From Klebsiella sp. WP3-W18-ESBL-02 (GTDB lineage: Bacteria > Pseudomonadota > Gammaproteobacteria > Enterobacterales > Enterobacteriaceae), in the NCBI RefSeq assembly GCF_014168815.1, contig NZ_AP021972.1, positions 3,534,001-3,598,000 on the forward strand: a stretch of DNA of 64,000 nucleotides, given 5' to 3'. Positions 57,288-64,000 of this stretch are shown in pieces. A model generated the notes under the pieces. The model saw only the letters and a program-made list of their open reading frames with translations, was not told where the DNA came from and made no database searches. A program made the translations under genes and the position numbers. Position 1 is the first letter of the stretch, and each line of letters begins with the position of its first letter.

Positions 57288-57560
57288 GCGATTTTCCCCA
57301 CCAGCACTTCCTCTTCCAAGCCCCATTCTGGCACGCCAATTGCTTTATATAATCAAGAAGCTGCATATCACCGCCAGGGGCAACTGGGTTGCACCACGAC
57401 ACGCCGCCGGTAGCACCATTTTTGTGCAAACGGCGATTATTGCCTCAAAGCGGTGCGGTGTGCTTCGCAAAAATAAACAATAACGCAGCAAAATCTTTAC
57501 ATTAAGCCAAACTAAATGCTAACAAACACAGATAACGCTGCACGCTAAAGACGCAGTGAT

Positions 57561-57573
57561 AACAACACAACAT
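57561..57573 (+). promoter_or_regulatory. C/A-rich GcvB target in the gltI leader
   Basis: AACAACACAACAT lies 54 bases before the gltI start and is complementary to the G/U-rich R1 seed of GcvB. E. coli and Salmonella gltI are repressed by GcvB through such an element. Complementarity was judged by eye. Confidence 0.6.
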
Positions 57574-57626
57574 TCACAATGGGTATCAATGCATCCTTAC
57601 CGATGCAGAGGATAAAGGAGTTGGAT

Positions 57627-58550
57627 ATGCAATTACGTAAACTGGCCGCTGCCATGCTGGTCATGGGTGTTACCGCCGGTCTGGCACATGCTGAAGACGC
57701 AAAGCCAGCCGCCGATGCCGCACAGCAGCAATCGACTCTGGAAAAAATCGCGAAAAACGGCGTTATCGTCGTGGGTCACCGCGAATCATCCGTGCCGTTC
57801 TCCTATTACGATAACCAGCAGAAAGTGGTCGGTTACTCTCAGGACTATTCCAACGCCATCGTTGAAGCGGTAAAGAAAAAGCTGAACAACCCGAAGCTGG
57901 ACGTGAAGCTGATTCCAATTACCTCTCAAAACCGTATTCCGCTGCTGCAAAACGGCACGTTTGACTTCGAGTGTGGCTCAACCACCAACAACCTCGAGCG
58001 CCAGAAGCAGGCCGCCTTCTCTGACACCATCTTCGTCGTCGGCACCCGCCTGCTGGTGAAAAAAGGCGGTCCGATTAAAGACTTCCCGGATCTGAAAGAC
58101 AAAGCGGTAGTGGTGACCTCCGGAACCACCTCCGAAGTTCTGCTGCACAAGCTGAACGACGAGCAGAAAATGAATATGCGCATCATTAGCGCCAAAGACC
58201 ACGGCGACTCTTTCCGCACCCTGGAAAGCGGCCGTGCGGTAGCCTTTATGATGGATGACGCGCTGCTGGCCGGCGAACGAGCGAAAGCCAAGAAACCGGA
58301 CAACTGGGAAATTGTCGGCAAACCGCAGTCCCAGGAAGCCTATGGCTGTATGCTGCGCAAAGATGACCCTGAGTTTAAAAAGCTGATGGACGATACTATC
58401 GCCCAGGCGCAGACCTCCGGCGAAGCCACCAAGTGGTTTGATAAGTGGTTTAAGAACCCGATTCCGCCTAAAAATCTGAACATGAACTTTGAGCTCTCGG
58501 AAGAGATGAAAACGCTGTTCAAAACGCCAAACGATAAAGCGCTTAACTAA
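57627..58550 (+). CDS. gltI: Glutamate/aspartate periplasmic binding protein
   Basis: Solute-binding protein of the GltIJKL ABC importer. 307 residues (E. coli 302); the extra residues are in the Ala/Gln-rich start of the mature protein (PAADAAQQQS). Signal peptide MQLRKLAAAMLVMGVTAGLA with cleavage near AHAED. I reject 16 in-frame upstream residues because AAAGGAG sits 8 bases before this ATG. Typical SBP_bac_3 blocks: VVGHRESSVPFSYYDNQQK, GSTTNNLERQKQAAFSDTIF. Confidence 0.97.
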   Translation: MQLRKLAAAMLVMGVTAGLAHAEDAKPAADAAQQQSTLEKIAKNGVIVVGHRESSVPFSYYDNQQKVVGYSQDYSNAIVEAVKKKLNNPKLDVKLIPITSQNRIPLLQNGTFDFECGSTTNNLERQKQAAFSDTIFVVGTRLLVKKGGPIKDFPDLKDKAVVVTSGTTSEVLLHKLNDEQKMNMRIISAKDHGDSFRTLESGRAVAFMMDDALLAGERAKAKKPDNWEIVGKPQSQEAYGCMLRKDDPEFKKLMDDTIAQAQTSGEATKWFDKWFKNPIPPKNLNMNFELSEEMKTLFKTPNDKALN

Positions 58551-58704
58551 TAAAAAATATGGGGCGGAAAAATCTGCCCTCTCGATTGTGGTTCAGCACG
58601 GACAGACTATACGTCAGGTGGTCGTTCCCCACCTGGCCTGAATACCGCAAAACGCTGTTCAACAATCTTCGAGGGTAGCAGGTCGTACTGCTACCCTTTT
58701 TTTT
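58548..58704 (+). ncRNA. sroC: SroC-like sRNA (gltI 3' UTR)
   Basis: The 160-base gltI-gltJ gap ends in a strong terminator: GGGTAGCAG/CTGCTACCC (58673-58681 with 58688-58696) plus T8. E. coli and Salmonella SroC is made by processing of the gltIJKL mRNA at this exact place. It sponges GcvB, opposing repression of gltI and others. The 5' end here is an estimate, as processing cannot be read from DNA. Confidence 0.75.
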
Positions 58705-58716
58705 CTGGAGTTTATT

Positions 58717-59457
58717 ATGTCAATAGACTGGAACTGGGGCATCTTTTTACAACAGGCCCCTTTCGGCAACACCACCTATCTCGGCTGGCTCTGGAGCGGT
58801 TTCCAGGTCACCGTCGCGCTCTCTATCACCGCCTGGATTATCGCGTTTCTCGTCGGCTCGCTGTTCGGCATTTTGCGTACCGTGCCTAACCGGTTCTTAT
58901 CGGGTATCGGCACCTGCTACGTCGAATTGTTCCGCAACGTGCCGCTGATCGTGCAGTTCTTTACCTGGTACCTTGTGGTGCCGGAGCTGCTGCCGGAAAA
59001 CCTCGGCATGTGGTTTAAATCCGAGCTGGATCCAAACATTCAGTTCTTCCTCTCCTCAATGATTTGCCTGGGTCTGTTCACCGCCGCGCGCGTTTGTGAG
59101 CAGGTGCGTGCGGCAATTCAGTCGCTGCCGCGCGGGCAAAAAAACGCCGGGCTGGCGATGGGGCTTACGCTGCCGCAAACCTATCGCTACGTGCTGCTGC
59201 CGAACGCCTATCGCGTGATCGTGCCACCGATGACCTCAGAGATGATGAACCTGGTGAAGAACTCAGCCATCGCCTCCACCATCGGTCTGGTCGATATGGC
59301 GGCACAGGCCGGCAAGCTGCTGGACTATTCCGCGCACGCCTGGGAATCCTTTACGGCGATTACCCTGGCATACGTGCTGATTAACGCGGTCATTATGTTA
59401 GTGATGGCTGTGGTAGAACGGAAAATCCGCCTGCCCGGCAACCTGGGGGGTAAATAA
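58717..59457 (+). CDS. gltJ: Glutamate/aspartate ABC permease GltJ
   Basis: 246 residues, inner-membrane permease of the His/Glu/Gln-Arg type. About five spans, with the EAA-type loop around [20 protein letters not shown]. Starts 13 bases after the SroC T-run; a Shine-Dalgarno TCTGGAG is present. Its stop overlaps the gltK start by one base (TAATG). Confidence 0.96.
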   Translation: MSIDWNWGIFLQQAPFGNTTYLGWLWSGFQVTVALSITAWIIAFLVGSLFGILRTVPNRFLSGIGTCYVELFRNVPLIVQFFTWYLVVPELLPENLGMWFKSELDPNIQFFLSSMICLGLFTAARVCEQVRAAIQSLPRGQKNAGLAMGLTLPQTYRYVLLPNAYRVIVPPMTSEMMNLVKNSAIASTIGLVDMAAQAGKLLDYSAHAWESFTAITLAYVLINAVIMLVMAVVERKIRLPGNLGGK

Positions 59458-60131
59458 TGTACGAATTTGACTGGAGTTCTATCGTTCCGTCGATGCCCTA
59501 CCTGATTGCAGGTCTGGTCGTCACGCTCAAAATTACCGTTACGGCAATTGTTATCGGTATCGTCTGGGGGACGCTGCTGGCGGTCATGCGCCTGTCATCC
59601 TTCAAGCCGATTGCCTGGTTTGCCAAAGCCTACGTCAACGTGTTCCGCTCCGTCCCGCTGGTGATGGTGCTGCTGTGGTTCTACCTGATTGTGCCCGGTT
59701 TCCTGCAAAACGTACTGGGGCTGTCACCGAAAAGCGATATTCGCCTGATCTCGGCAATGGTGGCGTTCTCGATGTTCGAAGCCGCCTATTACTCCGAGAT
59801 TATCCGCGCCGGTATCCAGAGTATTTCACGCGGCCAGTCCAGCGCTGCGCTGGCGCTGGGGATGACCCACTGGCAGTCGATGAAGCTTATCATTCTGCCG
59901 CAGGCCTTCCGTGCCATGGTGCCGCTGCTGCTGACTCAGGGGATCGTGCTGTTCCAGGATACCTCGCTGGTATACGTGTTAAGCCTCGCAGACTTCTTCC
60001 GTACCGCCTCAACTATCGGCGAACGTGACGGTACCCAGGTAGAAATGATTCTGTTTGCTGGTTTTGTTTATTTTGTGATTAGTCTTAGCGCCTCGCTGCT
60101 GGTCAGCTACTTGAAGAAAAGGACCGTATAA
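59457..60131 (+). CDS. gltK: Glutamate/aspartate ABC permease GltK
   Basis: 224 residues as in E. coli, second permease of GltIJKL. The EAA loop is visible in [20 protein letters not shown] and [10 protein letters not shown]. It starts on the last base of the gltJ stop and ends on the first base of gltL, so the three genes are translated in a chain. Confidence 0.96.
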   Translation: MYEFDWSSIVPSMPYLIAGLVVTLKITVTAIVIGIVWGTLLAVMRLSSFKPIAWFAKAYVNVFRSVPLVMVLLWFYLIVPGFLQNVLGLSPKSDIRLISAMVAFSMFEAAYYSEIIRAGIQSISRGQSSAALALGMTHWQSMKLIILPQAFRAMVPLLLTQGIVLFQDTSLVYVLSLADFFRTASTIGERDGTQVEMILFAGFVYFVISLSASLLVSYLKKRTV

Positions 60132-60856
60132 TGATTACCCTGAAAAACGTCTCTAAATGGTATGGTCACTTTCAGGTGTTGACCGACTGCTCCACGGAAG
60201 TAAAAAAAGGCGAAGTGGTGGTGGTGTGCGGGCCGTCCGGCTCCGGCAAATCCACGCTTATCAAAACCGTCAACGGTCTGGAACCCGTGCAACAAGGGGA
60301 AATTCTTGTCAACGGCACCAAGGTGAACGACAAGAAAACCAATCTGGCAAAGCTGCGCTCTCACGTCGGCATGGTATTCCAGCACTTCGAGCTGTTCCCG
60401 CACCTGTCGATTATTGAGAACCTCACTCTGGCGCAGGTTAAGGTGCTGAAGCGAGATAAAGCGGCCGCCCGCGAAAAGGGCTTAAAGCTGCTTGAGCGCG
60501 TCGGTCTTTCCGCGCACGCCAACAAGTTTCCAGCGCAGCTTTCCGGCGGTCAGCAGCAGCGCGTGGCGATCGCCCGCGCGCTGTGTATGGATCCGGTCGC
60601 CATGCTGTTTGACGAACCCACCTCCGCGCTCGATCCTGAAATGATCAACGAAGTGCTGGATGTCATGGTTGAGCTGGCGCATGAAGGCATGACCATGATG
60701 GTGGTGACCCACGAAATGGGCTTTGCGCGCAAAGTGGCCAACAGGGTGATCTTTATGGACGAAGGTAAGATCGTTGAAGATGCCGAAAAAGAGGCCTTCT
60801 TCGCCAACCCGAAATCGGACCGCGCCAAAGACTTCCTTGCGAAAATTCTGCACTAA
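60131..60856 (+). CDS. gltL: Glutamate/aspartate ABC ATP-binding protein
   Basis: 241 residues as in E. coli. ABC ATPase with Walker [18 protein letters not shown], signature [15 protein letters not shown], Walker [15 protein letters not shown] and the switch His in [13 protein letters not shown]. Last gene of gltIJKL; no strong terminator follows before rihA, 117 bases on. Confidence 0.97.
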   Translation: MITLKNVSKWYGHFQVLTDCSTEVKKGEVVVVCGPSGSGKSTLIKTVNGLEPVQQGEILVNGTKVNDKKTNLAKLRSHVGMVFQHFELFPHLSIIENLTLAQVKVLKRDKAAAREKGLKLLERVGLSAHANKFPAQLSGGQQQRVAIARALCMDPVAMLFDEPTSALDPEMINEVLDVMVELAHEGMTMMVVTHEMGFARKVANRVIFMDEGKIVEDAEKEAFFANPKSDRAKDFLAKILH

Positions 60857-60973
60857 CCTTCCCGCGCGCACTCGGCAGAGTGCGCGCTGCATCACGCTTT
60901 AACGCTTACCCTCTCGTTCATTCCATTAGCAGGCCTTACCCTTGTCACAAAATAACGCGAACAAGGAGCCGCT

Positions 60974-61909
60974 ATGGCACTGCCAATTATTCTGGACTGC
61001 GACCCAGGTCATGATGACGCGATCGCTATCGTGCTCGCCCTCGCCTCCCCCGAGCTGGAGGTGAAAGCCATCACCTCTTCCGCCGGTAACCAGACGCCGG
61101 AGAAAACCCTGCGTAACGTTCTGCGCATGCTGACATTACTGAAACGCCCGGATATCCCGGTGGCGGGCGGCGCGGTGAAGCCGCTGATGCGCGAACTCAT
61201 TATTGCCGATAACGTCCACGGTGAAAGCGGCCTTGATGGCCCGGCGCTGCCGGAGCCGGCATTTGCCCCGCAAAGCTGCACTGCCGTAGAACTGATGGCG
61301 AAAACCCTGCGCGAGAGCCCGGAACCGGTGACCATTGTCTCCACCGGGCCGCAGACCAACGTCGCGCTGTTGCTGAACTCGCACCCGGAGCTGCGGGCGA
61401 AAATCACCCGTATTGTGATCATGGGCGGCGCAATGAGCCTGGGCAACTGGACGCCCGCCGCCGAGTTCAATATTTACGTTGATCCGGAAGCGGCAGAAAT
61501 CGTCTTCCAGTCCGGTATTCCGGTCATGATGGCGGGCCTGGATGTGACGCATAAAGCGCAGATCCACGCTGAAGACACCGAGCGTTTTCGCGCCATTGGC
61601 AACCCGGTAGCGACAATTGTCGCGGAGCTGCTGGATTTCTTCCTTGAGTACCACAAAGATGAGAAATGGGGCTTTGTCGGCGCGCCGCTGCATGACCCCT
61701 GCACCATCGCCTGGCTGCTGAAGCCGGAAATATTCACTACCGTAGAACGTTGGGTTGGCGTGGAAACGCAGGGGAAATATACCCAAGGAATGACGGTGGT
61801 GGATTATTACTTCCTGACGGGGAATAAGCCAAATGCCGCGGTGATGGTAGACGTTGACCGGCAGGCGTTTGTTGACCTGCTGGCAGAACGACTAAAATTT
61901 TACGCCTGA
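60974..61909 (+). CDS. rihA: Pyrimidine-specific ribonucleoside hydrolase RihA
   Basis: Cleaves cytidine and uridine to base and ribose. 311 residues as in E. coli. Calcium site in [18 protein letters not shown], plus [30 protein letters not shown] and the active-site [10 protein letters not shown]. An AAGGAG lies 7 bases before ATG. Gene order gltL-rihA-ybeL matches K-12. Confidence 0.96.
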   Translation: MALPIILDCDPGHDDAIAIVLALASPELEVKAITSSAGNQTPEKTLRNVLRMLTLLKRPDIPVAGGAVKPLMRELIIADNVHGESGLDGPALPEPAFAPQSCTAVELMAKTLRESPEPVTIVSTGPQTNVALLLNSHPELRAKITRIVIMGGAMSLGNWTPAAEFNIYVDPEAAEIVFQSGIPVMMAGLDVTHKAQIHAEDTERFRAIGNPVATIVAELLDFFLEYHKDEKWGFVGAPLHDPCTIAWLLKPEIFTTVERWVGVETQGKYTQGMTVVDYYFLTGNKPNAAVMVDVDRQAFVDLLAERLKFYA

Positions 61910-61914
61910 GTGAT

Positions 61915-61999
61915 GCCGGATGGCGCTAACGCTTATCCGGCCTGCATCTCACACAAACGTGTAGGCCGGATAAGACGCATCGCGTCGCCATCCGGCACC
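61915..61999. repeat. BIME between rihA and ybeL
   Basis: GCCGGATGGCGC...TTATCCGGCC followed by GTAGGCCGGATAAG...CGCCATCCGGCA. Fills the gap between the two converging stops. Confidence 0.85.
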
Positions 62000-62004
62000 G
62001 TTAA

Positions 62005-62487
62005 CTACGGCTCAAACGGCCTGCGCTGGAACTGGTCATGCCCGCACTTCGGGCACCTCGGCAGCACGTCCGGCGTATACACCGCCAGGTGGAAGTGGCA
62101 CTTCTCGCACACCAGATTGCCCAGCCCCACCACCTCACCGCTGTGGTAGACACCGTGATGGCTTAAATCCTGAAACACCTCACGCCACTCCAGCTGCGTT
62201 TTATCGGTAATATCCGCCAGCTCCTGCCAGATACTCTCTTTAATTACCCGCAGGAAGACGCTGTCGGACTCGTCTTCCTGGCTTTCGCCGTAGCTCATCG
62301 CAAACTCTTCCAGATCCCGACGGACGGCGCGCAGCAGCTCGTCGATTTCGCCGCGCGTTAACTCGCTGGTTTGCGCGATTTTCGCCCGCGCCTGATCCAC
62401 CAGCGCGTCGATATCACGTTCGCCGTTACGTAAACGTTCACTCAGCGTAGCGACCAGTTCACGGTAAATTTGAGCAACCTTGTTCAT
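62005..62487 (-). CDS. ybeL: Zinc-ribbon protein YbeL
   Basis: 160 residues as in E. coli. A long charged helical N-terminus (VAQIYRELVATLSERLRNGE, SELTRGEIDELLRAVRRDLE) precedes a C-terminal zinc ribbon with two CxxC pairs (CEKCHF and CPKCGHDQF). Cytoplasmic, no known function. Divergent from leuS, whose promoter lies in the shared 225-base spacer. Confidence 0.92.
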   Translation of the reverse strand: MNKVAQIYRELVATLSERLRNGERDIDALVDQARAKIAQTSELTRGEIDELLRAVRRDLEEFAMSYGESQEDESDSVFLRVIKESIWQELADITDKTQLEWREVFQDLSHHGVYHSGEVVGLGNLVCEKCHFHLAVYTPDVLPRCPKCGHDQFQRRPFEP

Positions 62488-62601
62488 TGTTTCCTCTCCC
62501 AGCCAGTTAACCTATTCTAATAGTAGCCGTTATTTCTCTTTCGCTTTGTCAGCTTTGCCACAGAGTGCGTAAATTATGCCTTGAGCTTTTCATCGGCTTA
62601 A

Positions 62602-64000
<1,399 letters not shown>

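Larger units (their letters stand above)
57190..57626. other. lnt-gltI intergenic region
   Basis: About 440 bases with no gene. First comes a BIME (57208-57287), then a GC-neutral stretch without clear features (57290-57480), then the gltI promoter/leader with a C/A-rich GcvB-type target near its end. Confidence 0.6.

Noticed and set aside
57199..57429. 76-codon minus-strand frame after lnt
   Set aside because: Starts in non-conserved spacer and ends inside a BIME; composition is that of REP DNA.

Overview
The window is chromosomal DNA of a member of the Enterobacteriaceae close to the Escherichia/Citrobacter/Enterobacter group. Almost every gene matches an E. coli K-12 counterpart in sequence, length and order. 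The segment is inverted relative to the usual K-12 map and runs from sucA/sdh (left) to leuS (right). REP/BIME palindromes lie between many genes. I cannot fix the genus from this window alone.

Layout. 1-5.5 kb: start of sucA, the sdhCDAB operon (minus strand), the shared sdh/gltA control region and gltA. 5.6-9.9 kb: nei, a DUF1266 gene, pxpC, pxpB and ybgI; pxpA and abrB are missing from their K-12 positions. 10-13.5 kb: dtpD, phrB, ybfA. 13.8-21.6 kb: kdpFABC-kdpDE (potassium uptake and its sensor). 21.9-26.3 kb: the arrest peptide speFL, speF-potE (ornithine decarboxylase and putrescine/ornithine antiporter) and a PNPOx-like flavoprotein gene. 26.3-31.4 kb: pgm-seqA, ybfF, ybfE, fldA, uof-fur. 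31.5-44.7 kb: chitosugar and GlcNAc genes (chiPQ, nagE, nagBACD) with glnS and asnB. A complete mqsRA toxin-antitoxin module sits between nagC and nagD.

44.8-49.2 kb: an accessory cluster absent from K-12. It holds a P1B-type ATPase with an atypical transmembrane metal motif, three small glycine-rich or single-span membrane proteins (one with a seven-His tract), and two small proteins that share a PGRLRLR-like motif with the ATPase N-terminus. One of the two is transcribed divergently. The spacer between the divergent genes carries FNR-like and Fur-like boxes. The set resembles ferrosome (fez) clusters and is my main candidate for an undescribed system.

49.3-50.1 kb: seven-gene tRNA operon (Met, Leu, Gln, Gln, Met, Gln, Gln). 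50.2-57.2 kb: ubiF, miaB, ybeZ-ybeY-ybeX-lnt. 57.5-62 kb: gltIJKL glutamate/aspartate ABC transporter with the SroC sRNA, then rihA. 62-64 kb: ybeL and the 5' part of leuS, cut by the window end.

Shared control themes are carbon and oxygen (sdh/gltA), GlcNAc (NagC and CRP over nag, with chiP in the same physiology), iron (fur, uof, possibly the ATPase cluster), K+ limitation (kdp) and polyamines (speFL). Assignments rest on recalled family sequences and visible motifs; no database search was possible.
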